Positions 52,160 to 62,275 of a stretch of 64,000 bases of DNA are shown here, piece by piece. Made by a program: the position numbers and the translations under genes. The DNA lies in assembly GCF_033947565.1 (NCBI RefSeq), contig NZ_JARPVX010000003.1, forward strand, positions 1-64,000, read 5' to 3'. Positions within the stretch are counted from its first letter, which is position 1. Every line of letters starts with the position of its first letter. The notes beneath the pieces were generated by a model that searched no databases, was not told the DNA's origin, and saw only the letters and a program-made list of their open reading frames with translations. The DNA comes from Lichenihabitans sp033947565. Lineage in GTDB: Bacteria; Pseudomonadota; Alphaproteobacteria; Rhizobiales; Beijerinckiaceae.

Positions 52160-52189
52160 TTGAGCCTTTCGCCGGTCGCCTCGTAGAAT
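52160..52189 (+). promoter_or_regulatory. Promoter candidate for gyrB
   Basis: TTGAGC (52160-52165) and TAGAAT (52184-52189) are separated by 18 bp; the -10 matches five of six consensus bases. Transcription would start near 52196, giving a leader of about 110 nt to ATG 52306. A leader of this length is one reason to doubt the alternative start at 52216. Confidence 0.5.
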
Positions 52190-52305
52190 GGCGTTCCAGA
52201 CCCCATCTATGCTAGATGAACGAAAGCGTTGCGGCAGGACACGCCCACGCTCTTGCGGTCCCGCCCGCGTCGGCAACCGCCCGAACAGGAAAGACCATCG
52301 ACAAT

Positions 52306-54759
<2,454 letters not shown>

Positions 54760-54775
54760 GCAGGCGCGTTCAACC

Positions 54776-55936
54776 GTGGTGAGCGGATCGGCTCCCCGCA
54801 TCCGCTTCGACGCGGTACGGCGATGGTTGTTCGATGCCGCTTGGCCATTCTGGGCCCAGCATGGCGTCGACCGGCTGCATGGCGGCTTCGTCGAGCACCT
54901 CGACCTTACAGGGCGCGACGCGGGCGTCGGCTTCAAGCGTATGCGCAGCCAAACGCGGCAGACGTTCTGCTTCACCCAGGCGGCGCTTCTCGGCTGGGAG
55001 CCGGGACGCGCGGTCGCCGATCATGGCTGGGCGTTTCTGCAGACGCACGGGCGTCGGCCCGATGGCGGCTGGGTGCGGCGCATGGGCCGGGACGGCGGCA
55101 GGCTCGACGAAACCTTCGACGCCTATGAGGTGGCGTTCGTGTTGTTTCTGCACGCGTGGCGCTACCGGTTGACGCCCGAGCCGGCGCTCGTAGAAGCGGC
55201 GATCGGCATCGTGGCGATGTTGGATCGCCATCTTGGCCGACCTGACCAGCAGGGCTGGCTGGCCCAGGAGGGCTGCGCGACGCCGCTCCAACAAAACCCC
55301 CACATGCATCTGATGGAAGCGGCGGTCGAACTGGCGCTTGCGACCGGTGACCCGCGCTTCGCGACCTTGACGCGCCGGGTCGCCGACCTCGCGCTCGACC
55401 GCATGATCGACCCCGAAACCGGAGCGCTGCGGGAGTTCTTCGACGCAACCTGGCAGCCGCTACCGGGCGATGAAGGGCGGGTGGTGGAACCAGGCCACCA
55501 GTTCGAATGGGTGTGGCTGCTGCTGCGCGCCGAGCCGGTGCTGGGCAAGGCGGTGGCGGGGCCGGCCACCTTGTTGTTCGATTCGGCGCAACGCCATGGT
55601 GTCCACCCAGAGACAGGGCTCGTTTACGACAGGGTGGATGTTGACGGCCGACTTCTCGATCCACATCATCGGCTTTGGGCCCAGACCGAGGCGCTGAAAG
55701 CCTGCTTGGCCATGCTGGAGCATCTCGGCCACGACACCCGGCCCCGCATTGCGGCCTGTGTCGACGTTCTGCTGGACCGCTACCTGCACCCTGCCGAGCC
55801 GACCGGCACCTGGATCGATCATCTCGCCGCTGACGGCGCACCAATGGTGGACAAGATCCCGGCCACGACGCTCTACCACATCCAGCTCGCCTTCGCGGAA
55901 CTGCTGCGGCTTCAGCCCCGGCTTGAGGCGGCTTGA
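54776..55936 (+). CDS. AGE-family epimerase/isomerase
   Basis: A 386-residue (alpha/alpha)6-barrel protein of the N-acylglucosamine 2-epimerase/mannose isomerase family. Key stretches are HGGFVEHLDLTG, RMRSQTRQTFCFTQAALLGW, NPHMHLMEAAVELALATGD, VEPGHQFEWVWLLLRAE and HRLWAQTEALKACLAM, which together carry the active-site histidines of the family. Two GTG codons in a row (54776, 54779) offer the start. The substrate could be mannose, glucosamine or a phosphorylated sugar. Its 3' end overlaps the opposite-strand phosphatase gene by 25 bp. Confidence 0.9.
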   Translation: MVSGSAPRIRFDAVRRWLFDAAWPFWAQHGVDRLHGGFVEHLDLTGRDAGVGFKRMRSQTRQTFCFTQAALLGWEPGRAVADHGWAFLQTHGRRPDGGWVRRMGRDGGRLDETFDAYEVAFVLFLHAWRYRLTPEPALVEAAIGIVAMLDRHLGRPDQQGWLAQEGCATPLQQNPHMHLMEAAVELALATGDPRFATLTRRVADLALDRMIDPETGALREFFDATWQPLPGDEGRVVEPGHQFEWVWLLLRAEPVLGKAVAGPATLLFDSAQRHGVHPETGLVYDRVDVDGRLLDPHHRLWAQTEALKACLAMLEHLGHDTRPRIAACVDVLLDRYLHPAEPTGTWIDHLAADGAPMVDKIPATTLYHIQLAFAELLRLQPRLEAA

Positions 55937-56523
55937 ACCAACGCGTCCAACCGGCGTGGCAAATCGGAACGGCGCACCGGCTCGCACCCGGCGCACGCCG
56001 ATGCGGTCTCGTCGTCCCGTCTTAGCAGCAGCCGATGCGGCACGCCTGCGGCCGCCGCCGCCTGCATGTCGGAGCCTCGGTCGCCGACCATCACGGCTTC
56101 GGGCAACCCGATCGCCAGCCTGGCTGCCACCGCCTGCAGCATACCGGGCTGCGGCTTTCGCCAAACATGGTCCTGGCGATAGGCGGAAAGCGGTGCCTCG
56201 GGATGGTGCGGACAGGCCAGCACAAAGACGAGGCGGCATCCAAGGCGCGCCAGGGCCGCATCGATCACGGCCTGCACGGCCGCAAACGCGTCCCAGCCGA
56301 ACAGACCGCGGCCGACCCCAGACTGGTTGCTGACGATACCGGCCGTGCAACCATCGCGGCAGGCGGCCGCCACGGCCACAAGGCTTTCGGGGATCAAACG
56401 AACCTCGTCGGGCCGGTGCGGATACCCCGTATCCTCGATCAGCACGCCATCACGGTCGAGAAACAGGCATGGTCGGCCGGCGGCTGTGGACACGCGGTAG
56501 TCGGCCCAGCATCCGTCCGCCAT
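55912..56523 (-). CDS. HAD-family phosphatase, GmhB-like
   Basis: A 203-residue HAD phosphatase resembling D-glycero-D-manno-heptose-1,7-bisphosphate 7-phosphatase. The nucleophile motif FLDRDGVLIEDTGYPHRPDEV has Asp23 and Asp25, SNQSGVGRG is motif II, RKPQPGML carries the motif III lysine and MVGDRGSDMQAA is motif IV. GmhB normally has a zinc loop CPHHP plus a later CxC. Here CPHH (104-107) is kept but the CxC is missing; the stretch reads YRQDHVWRKP. The zinc site is therefore incomplete. ATG 56523 was chosen; an in-frame GTG at 56553 is possible. Confidence 0.82.
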   Translation of the reverse strand: MADGCWADYRVSTAAGRPCLFLDRDGVLIEDTGYPHRPDEVRLIPESLVAVAAACRDGCTAGIVSNQSGVGRGLFGWDAFAAVQAVIDAALARLGCRLVFVLACPHHPEAPLSAYRQDHVWRKPQPGMLQAVAARLAIGLPEAVMVGDRGSDMQAAAAAGVPHRLLLRRDDETASACAGCEPVRRSDLPRRLDALVQAASSRG

Positions 56524-56603
56524 GATCACGCTTGGCCGTCCCGATCCTGGCACCTCGGAGAGAATCGGCTATCTGTCGATTGCATTCGCCTGAAGGGATA
56601 AAG

Positions 56604-56729
56604 ATGAATCGCAGACTCCTGTTTATCCTGCTGATCGTGCTGCTCGTCGTCGTGCTGGCCTGGGCGCTCGATCACGTGTTGTTCCCGACCCTGCCGGTGC
56701 CGGCCGGCGTACCGTCCATCACGAAGTAG
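56604..56729 (+). CDS. Small single-span membrane protein (41 aa)
   Basis: ATG 56604 opens a 41-codon frame: MNRRLLFILLIVLLVVVLAW, then ALDHVLFPTLPVPAGVPSITK. It has a basic N-terminus, one strongly hydrophobic helix and a short Pro-rich tail, so it is a likely inner-membrane peptide. AAGGG six to seven bases upstream is a good ribosome-binding site. It is divergent from the GmhB-like gene and its end overlaps the convergent creatininase gene by 11 bp. Function unknown. Confidence 0.65.
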   Translation: MNRRLLFILLIVLLVVVLAWALDHVLFPTLPVPAGVPSITK

Positions 56730-57537
56730 CGGTGCCGAGCGGGCCTGGACGCAGGCGGGCGAGGTCGAAGGCCGCCATGTCGCGGATCAGCTCGACGAAG
56801 GCCGCCGCTCCGTAGTCGGCCGCCTGCTCGCCCTTTTCGACAGTTGCCGCGGCGGCATTGCCCATGGCGCCGCTTGGGGAATTGTCCTGTGCGGTCCAGC
56901 CGAACCCGACCGGCTGCGTTACCCGCAACCATTTGAACTCCCGCTCGATCGCCATGCTGTCGGGCCGAAAATCCTCGGACTTGTCGCGCCGAACCAGATC
57001 CGGCCGGAATGCCAACATCAACGACGTCTCGACCTCGCCGGCATGGATGCCATGCGTCCGCTCGACCGGGCCCGCGACGGTTTCCGGATAGCCGAACCGA
57101 TGCCACGACGCGGTGGCGACCAGCATACCGTGGCTGACCCGCAGGTCGCGCGCCACGATATCGAGGCTGGTGACATTGCCGCCGTGGGAGTTGAGCAGCA
57201 GCAGTTTGCGGATGCCGGCGCGATGTACGCTTTCGCCGATTTCGGTCCAGGCCCGGATCACGGTGGCGGCCGACAAGGTCAGCGTCCCCGGAAAGGCGAC
57301 ATGCTCGTTGGATTTGCCGATCGGCTGCACCGGCAGGAACAGCACGGGCAAATCGTCCGGCATGGTGGCCGCGACGCGGCGCAGATACCCCTCCATGATG
57401 AAGGTATCGACCCCCACCGGCAGATGCGGCCCGTGCTGCTCGACGGCCGCCACCGGCAACACCGCAATCGTGTTGCCTAGGTCGGCGGCAGCGAAATCGG
57501 GCCAAGCCCAATCCATCCAGAACTTCGACGCGACCAT
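56719..57537 (-). CDS. Creatininase-family amidohydrolase
   Basis: A 272-residue protein of the creatininase/FAPy-deformylase family, metal-dependent enzymes that open cyclic amides or deformylate pyrimidines. LPVAAVEQHGPHLPVGVDTFIMEGYL carries metal ligands Glu and His. LLLNSHGGNVTSLDIVARDLR is the second site and HAGEVETSLMLAF the third, all intact. ATG 57537 is supported by an AAGGGCAGGG ribosome-binding region; a TTG at 57552 would overlap the upstream Rid gene. It lies 11 bp behind the Rid-family gene, and such pairs occur in pyrimidine or amide degradation. Confidence 0.9.
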   Translation of the reverse strand: MVASKFWMDWAWPDFAAADLGNTIAVLPVAAVEQHGPHLPVGVDTFIMEGYLRRVAATMPDDLPVLFLPVQPIGKSNEHVAFPGTLTLSAATVIRAWTEIGESVHRAGIRKLLLLNSHGGNVTSLDIVARDLRVSHGMLVATASWHRFGYPETVAGPVERTHGIHAGEVETSLMLAFRPDLVRRDKSEDFRPDSMAIEREFKWLRVTQPVGFGWTAQDNSPSGAMGNAAAATVEKGEQAADYGAAAFVELIRDMAAFDLARLRPGPLGTATS

Positions 57538-57548
57538 CGCCCTGCCCT

Positions 57549-57938
57549 TCAAACCCGCGCCGCCATGGCTTCGATCTCCACCATGAACTCCATGCGGGCA
57601 AAACCCGACACGATCATCAGGGTGGAGGCCGGCGGCGGATGGTCGGCGAAATAGCGGTCGCGCACCGCCATATAGCCCTGCAGGTGCTCGCGCCCCGTCA
57701 CGAAGGCATTGATGCGGACAACATCGGCGAGCCGCATTCCGGCCTCAGCCAGGATGGCCCCGATGGCGTCGAAGCACAGCGCCGTCTGTTCCTCCACCGT
57801 GAGCGGGATCTCGGCCGTGGTGGAGATGCCCAGCTGCCCCGAGCAAAACACGAGCCGCGCGCCGGCCGGAACCGCGATCCCATGCGCGTAACGGGCAAAG
57901 GGCGGGTGGAGGCCCGGTGGGTTCAACGTTTTCAGCAT
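57549..57938 (-). CDS. Rid-family protein lacking the canonical arginine
   Basis: A 129-residue YjgF/Rid fold protein: FCSGQLGISTTAEIPLTVEEQTALCFDAIGAILAEAG and ADVVRINAFVTGREHLQGYMAVRDRYF are characteristic. In RidA a conserved arginine (PAR) near the end binds the imino-acid carboxylate. Here that place reads PPASTLM (Ser105-Thr106), so simple 2-imino-acid deamination is unlikely. It is probably one of the arginine-less Rid subgroups. It forms an operon with the creatininase-family gene 11 bp downstream. Confidence 0.88.
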   Translation of the reverse strand: MLKTLNPPGLHPPFARYAHGIAVPAGARLVFCSGQLGISTTAEIPLTVEEQTALCFDAIGAILAEAGMRLADVVRINAFVTGREHLQGYMAVRDRYFADHPPPASTLMIVSGFARMEFMVEIEAMAARV

Positions 57939-58042
57939 GGCGTCACGCTAGGCCGGCCCGGGCGGAGCCGCAAGCCGGCGGGGCGCCAAGCCTGGGGAGC
58001 AGGTTCGTTCCCGGGGCCGGCGACCACGTCGATAGGCGTGAT

Positions 58043-58127
58043 CCGTCTTTGCGAGGCGTCGAAGGCGCCGCGGCACCTCAGCCCGACGCCGCAGGTTTGG
58101 ATGGCTTCGCTCCGCTCGCCATGACGG
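58043..58127. repeat. Palindromic intergenic repeat, second Rhizobiales type
   Basis: In the 207-bp gap between the Rid gene and hemH, CCGTCTTTGCGAG (58043-58055) faces CTCGCCATGACGG (58115-58127), an imperfect inverted repeat matching at 11 of 13 bases. The right side, GGCTTCGCTCCGCTCGCCA, is the typical arm of the CGTCATTGCGAG element found between genes in many Rhizobiales. The left arm has decayed. It differs in sequence from the repeat at 8013-8115. Confidence 0.6.
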
Positions 58128-58145
58128 CTGGGGCGCGACCGGCCC

Positions 58146-59231
58146 TCAGACCCAGCCCATCAACTCGCGCTGCACGATCGACTCGATCACCGCCATGCCG
58201 TCCGGCGAATCGTTCAAACATTCGATGCGGGCGAATTTCTCGCCGCCGCCATGCATGAAATATTCGGCGTTCTCGCCGCCGATCTCCTCGATGGTTTCCA
58301 GGCAGTCGGCCGAAAAGCCGGGCGTGATGACGGCGAGGCGCTTCACGCCCTTGGCGGCCAGCGCCTTGATGGTTTCGTCCGTATAGGGCTGCAGCCATTC
58401 GGAGCGACCGAAACGCGATTGGAAGGTCAGCATCAGCTTGTCGGGACCGAGCCCCATGGCTTCGCGCAGCAGGCGGGCCGTCTTGGCGCATTGGCAATGG
58501 TAGGGGTCGCCCTTCAGCAGGTAGTCCTTCGGCACGCCGTGGAAGGACGCGATGATGACCTCTGGTTCGAAGTCGAGCTTTGCCAAGCCGTCCCGCAGCG
58601 ACCGGGCCAATGCCGCGATATAGGCGGGCTCGTCGTGGTAGGCGGGCGCGACGCGCAGCGCCGGCTGCCAACGCATCGTCATCAGCGCCTCGAACGCCTT
58701 GTCGCAGGCGGTGGCCGAGGTGGCGGCCGCATATTGCGGGTAGAGAGGCACCAGCAGGAACCGGTCGCAGCCCTGGGCCTGCAGCCGCTCCAGCGCGGAG
58801 CGGATCGAAGGATTGCCGTAGCGCATCCCCCATTCGACGGCGACGCGGCCCACCGCTGCTTCGCCCAGCAAGCCACCCGCGATGCTGGCCGCGAGCTTGT
58901 CGCTTTGGCCCCGCGTGATGGTTTTCAGCGGGCTTTCGTTCAGCTCGCGATTCCAGATCGTGTCGTAGTCTTTGCCTTTGCGGCCGGGCCGCGTCGTCAG
59001 GATGATGCCGTTGAGGATCACCCACCAGAGGGCCCGGGGCGCCTCGATGACACGCTTGTCCGACAGGAACTCGGCGAGGTAGCGCCGCATCGACCAATAA
59101 TCGGTGGCGTCAGGCGTGCCGAGATTGCTCAACAATACGCCGACCTTGCGAGGCATCACGGCGGGGTGGCCGGTCGGCAGCGGGCCGGTGGCCGCCATGG
59201 CGGCCCGGGCGGGGGCGAGCGCGACCGTCAT
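58146..59231 (-). CDS. hemH: Ferrochelatase
   Basis: HemH inserts iron into protoporphyrin IX in the last step of heme synthesis. The 361-residue product contains VGVLLSNLGTPDATDYWSMRRYL, VPLYPQYAAATSAT, the catalytic histidine in IASFHGVPKDYLLKGDPYHCQ, and EEIGGENAEYFMHGGG. The first 25 residues (Ala-rich) precede the conserved region. The start overlaps the upstream phosphoesterase stop by 4 nt, which supports ATG 59231. There is no C-terminal 2Fe-2S extension. Confidence 0.96.
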   Translation of the reverse strand: MTVALAPARAAMAATGPLPTGHPAVMPRKVGVLLSNLGTPDATDYWSMRRYLAEFLSDKRVIEAPRALWWVILNGIILTTRPGRKGKDYDTIWNRELNESPLKTITRGQSDKLAASIAGGLLGEAAVGRVAVEWGMRYGNPSIRSALERLQAQGCDRFLLVPLYPQYAAATSATACDKAFEALMTMRWQPALRVAPAYHDEPAYIAALARSLRDGLAKLDFEPEVIIASFHGVPKDYLLKGDPYHCQCAKTARLLREAMGLGPDKLMLTFQSRFGRSEWLQPYTDETIKALAAKGVKRLAVITPGFSADCLETIEEIGGENAEYFMHGGGEKFARIECLNDSPDGMAVIESIVQRELMGWV

Positions 59232-59983
59232 GCCGCCACCTGGGGCGTGAAGCCGGTCCGCAGGGCGTGGGCCCAGTCCGGTCGGCCGGCGTCGTCGGCG
59301 CGCGCGGCGGCGGCCTCGTGCGGATAAGGGAGCGCGAACATTTCGATCATCGGGGTCGAGTCTGTTGTTTCGAGAATGGCATAGCGGGCCAAGGACGACC
59401 CGGATTCGGAGATATGGGGCGGGTTCGTCGAATCGTCGTCATAGGCCGGGCATCCGACGCTGCCGGGGTTCAGCACCCAGCGGCCGTCCGGCAGGCGCAG
59501 CATTCCGCCGATGTGGCTATGCGCCGTCAACACCACCGATGCCGTCAGATCGCCGAGGCGGCGCGCGACCGTTTCCGCGGATGCCCGCACCAGGTGGCGA
59601 CCATGCTGGTCTTCGAGCAGATAGGCCGCGTCGTCATCCGGCCGCGCATGCAGGGCCACGATGCCGTCGTCGAGCCGCAGCAGCGCGGGTCGGCTGCCCA
59701 GCCAGGCGCAATCGTCCTCGGACAACCGCTCCCGGGCGAACCGATCCGAGGCGCCGAGTCCAGCCGACGATCCCAACGCGACGGTGCGATCGTGATTGCC
59801 CCGTGCGGTCGGCCAGTCGAGGCGCCGCAACAACGCCAGCGTCTCGGCAGGCCAAAGCGGGCCGGACACGCAATCGCCGAGGTTCACCACCGCATCGACG
59901 CCGCGCCTGCCGAGATCGGCGATCACGGCCTCGAGCGCCGGCAGGTTGCCATGGATGTCGGCCAGCACGGCCAGCCGGGTCAC
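59228..59983 (-). CDS. Metallophosphoesterase (YfcE/MJ0936-like)
   Basis: A 251-residue calcineurin-like phosphoesterase. LAVLADIHGNLPALEAV gives the DxH metal pair, VNLGDCVSGPL the GD site, and ARGNHDRTV the GNHD motif. TAHSHIGGMLRLPDGRWVLNPGSVG gives the GHxH-like site with His in HSH and the conserved NPGSVG. The substrate is unknown. The GTG start overlaps the thiD stop and its stop overlaps the hemH start, so the three genes form one tight operon. Confidence 0.9.
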   Translation of the reverse strand: MTRLAVLADIHGNLPALEAVIADLGRRGVDAVVNLGDCVSGPLWPAETLALLRRLDWPTARGNHDRTVALGSSAGLGASDRFARERLSEDDCAWLGSRPALLRLDDGIVALHARPDDDAAYLLEDQHGRHLVRASAETVARRLGDLTASVVLTAHSHIGGMLRLPDGRWVLNPGSVGCPAYDDDSTNPPHISESGSSLARYAILETTDSTPMIEMFALPYPHEAAAARADDAGRPDWAHALRTGFTPQVAA

Positions 59984-60780
59984 GCCGTATAGCCGTGGTG
60001 GACTGGCCCATGGCCGCCACCGACCGACAGCTTGTCGCTGAAGCGCAGTGCGCCGGTCAGAAAGGCTTTGGCCTCTGCCACCGCCTCGACCAGCGCCGAC
60101 CCTTGCGCGAGCTTGACCGCGATGGCGGACGACAGCGTGCAGCCGGTGCCGTGGGTGTTGCGGGTCGCCAGTCGCTCGGCCGCGAACCGATGATGACGCT
60201 CGCCGTCGAACAGGATGTCGACCGCCTGTTTGCCGGCCAGATGGCCACCCTTGACCAGAACGGCTTTGGCGCCGCGGGCATGGATGGTTTCGGCGATGCG
60301 GCGCATCGCGACCTCGTTCTCCGGCACGGGTGCGTCGGCCAAACGCGCGGCTTCCGGCAGATTCGGCGTCACCACGGTGGCCAAGGGCAGCAGAACAGTC
60401 CGCAACGCGTCCACCACCCCCGGCGCCCCCAGACTGTCGCCGGAGGTCGCCACGAGCACGGGATCGAGCACCACGTAAGGCTGTCCCTGCGCGGCAAGAC
60501 GATCCGCGACGGCCGTCACGATGGCGCCGGTCGCCAGCATGCCGATCTTCACGGCGTCAACCCGCACATCCGCGTAGATGGCATCGATCTGCGCCTCCAG
60601 AAAATCGACCGGGGGCACGTGCACGGCCGAAACGCCGCGCGTGTTCTGCGCCGTCAACGCGGTCAACACCGCCATGCCGTAGCTGCCCAAAGCCGCAAAG
60701 GTCTTCAGGTCGGCCTGAATGCCGGCGCCGCCGCTCGGATCGGATCCGGCGATGGACAGGACGTTGGCGATCATCGGCAT
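59980..60780 (-). CDS. thiD: Hydroxymethylpyrimidine/phosphomethylpyrimidine kinase
   Basis: ThiD phosphorylates HMP and HMP-P in thiamine synthesis and salvage. The 266-residue product opens VLSIAGSDPSGGAGIQADLKTFAALGSYGMAVLTALTAQNT, contains VLDPVLVATSGD and ends with the ribokinase-fold anion hole THGTGCTLSSAIA. It is the first gene of the thiD-phosphoesterase-hemH operon. ATG 60774 is a possible second start. I see no TPP riboswitch in the 77 bp upstream. Confidence 0.95.
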   Translation of the reverse strand: MPMIANVLSIAGSDPSGGAGIQADLKTFAALGSYGMAVLTALTAQNTRGVSAVHVPPVDFLEAQIDAIYADVRVDAVKIGMLATGAIVTAVADRLAAQGQPYVVLDPVLVATSGDSLGAPGVVDALRTVLLPLATVVTPNLPEAARLADAPVPENEVAMRRIAETIHARGAKAVLVKGGHLAGKQAVDILFDGERHHRFAAERLATRNTHGTGCTLSSAIAVKLAQGSALVEAVAEAKAFLTGALRFSDKLSVGGGHGPVHHGYTA

Positions 60781-60857
60781 CCGTCGGCGACGCGAAAGGG
60801 CATGGACCTATTTAACATTCCGCCATTCGGGCGCCCAGCGTACCGATGACGCGGGGT

Positions 60858-61520
60858 TCAGCCCTTGCGTCGCGCCCGCATGGCCGATTTGGCCGGCACG
60901 ACGCCGGCACCGGTCGGATCGAAGCCCACCAGGATCGTGTAGTCCTCGTCCGGATGCGCCACGATCGGTACCTGGAACGGTTCGGACACATAGGTGAAGG
61001 CGGTCTCGCTCGTGCCCGACGCAATGCTGGCCGAGATGCGGTTGAGCTGCGAAAACACCACCTTCTGCGTGGCATCGTTGCGAACCGCGACGCGGATCGG
61101 CACCGTGAAGGCACCCGGCGACCCTGACGGTCCAAGCAGCACCCGCCCTTCGGCCCCGACCTTCAGCAGAAGGTTGCCGCCCGCTTTCGAACATTCCCGC
61201 GCGATGTCGCCGAGGGAGAACTGGTAGCGCACGTTGGCGTTGGACTGCTCGCCCGCATAGGTCCGCACCGAGGCCGTGCCGTCCAGCACCTCGATGCTCG
61301 GGCATTCGACCTGAACCTCCGTTTGTGGCAGCGGCGCCGCGGAGGGGAACAGCTTGTTGAAGGCGACGAGGTTGGCAAGCTTTGACGACAGGGTCGGGCC
61401 GCCCTGGGTTTCGGGCTCGAACCCCGGCGTCCCGGCCGCTCCGCAGCCGGCCAGCACGAGGCACCCCGCCACGCCCATAATGGCGAAGCCGATCCGACGG
61501 GCCTTGTCGTGCTGCAACAT
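60858..61520 (-). CDS. Lipoprotein of unknown function
   Basis: A 220-residue protein with a lipoprotein signal: basic N-terminus, hydrophobic segment and lipobox LAGC with Cys26. The mature part reads ECPSIEVLDGTASVRTYAGEQSNANVRYQFSLGDIARECSKAGGN and looks like a beta-rich periplasmic domain seen in hypothetical lipoproteins of Rhizobiales. It likely sits in the outer or inner membrane facing the periplasm. A 77-bp gap separates it from thiD on the same strand. Confidence 0.85.
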   Translation of the reverse strand: MLQHDKARRIGFAIMGVAGCLVLAGCGAAGTPGFEPETQGGPTLSSKLANLVAFNKLFPSAAPLPQTEVQVECPSIEVLDGTASVRTYAGEQSNANVRYQFSLGDIARECSKAGGNLLLKVGAEGRVLLGPSGSPGAFTVPIRVAVRNDATQKVVFSQLNRISASIASGTSETAFTYVSEPFQVPIVAHPDEDYTILVGFDPTGAGVVPAKSAMRARRKG

Positions 61521-61750
61521 CCACGGTCTCCCTTCCGGCCACGCTCACGCGCGATGGCGGATTTCGCTGGCGTTGTATCAAGCAGGTGCAGGAATCCAAG
61601 TCTTTCGGCAATCCTCGCCCTTCATCACGAGGCGTCATGAGCGCGATGGGAGGCCAAAAACCCAAGACCGGAGTGCCGCCCGGCATTGGCTTCACCGGCC
61701 GAAGCGCGTCACGTGGACATAGCGGAGCCGAGCGCCTATGCGTCGCGCCC

Positions 61751-62275
61751 ATGCACGCGCTGCGCTCGAGCCTTCTTTCCCGATCTGCCTTGGCAAGGCC
61801 TGCCCTGGCGATCGCGCTCGTGTGCGTCGTCACGATAGCCAGCGTGTGGGCGTTGCAGCACGCCGGCTATGCCCCGTGCGAGCTCTGCCTGCGGGAACGC
61901 ATCCCATTCTATTGGGGTCTGCCCCTGGCGCTGCTGGTGGCAGCCATCACCGCGCGGGGGCGAGCCGGGCTGCTGCCGGCCGGCTATGTGGCGTTGGGCC
62001 TCGTGTTCCTGGCGGGCGCGGGACTGGGGATCTACCATGCGGGGGTCGAATGGGGGATCTGGCCCGGTCCGTCGAGTTGCACCGGTGGCCTCGATCATCC
62101 GGCCGCGGTGGAGGACTTCCTGAAGCAGTTGAAGACCACTCAGGTGGTGCGCTGCGACGCGCCTGCGCTGCAGATGGCGGGTTTGTCGCTGGCGGCCTGG
62201 AACGCGGTGCTGTGCCTGGCGCTGACCGCGGTGGCGGGATTCGGCTTTCTCAGGAGCGACCGCCAGCGCGGCTGA
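61751..62275 (+). CDS. dsbB: Disulfide bond formation protein B
   Basis: A 174-residue inner-membrane protein of the DsbB family that reoxidises DsbA and passes electrons to quinone. Four membrane helices are visible. The first catalytic pair is Cys43-Cys46 in APCELCLRERIPFYWG, and the second pair is SSCTGG ... VRCDAP in the last periplasmic loop. ATG 61751 is chosen because the frame upstream (to 61586) has no family character. The last 26 bp overlap the convergent hydrolase gene. No dsbA is in the window. Confidence 0.9.
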   Translation: MHALRSSLLSRSALARPALAIALVCVVTIASVWALQHAGYAPCELCLRERIPFYWGLPLALLVAAITARGRAGLLPAGYVALGLVFLAGAGLGIYHAGVEWGIWPGPSSCTGGLDHPAAVEDFLKQLKTTQVVRCDAPALQMAGLSLAAWNAVLCLALTAVAGFGFLRSDRQRG

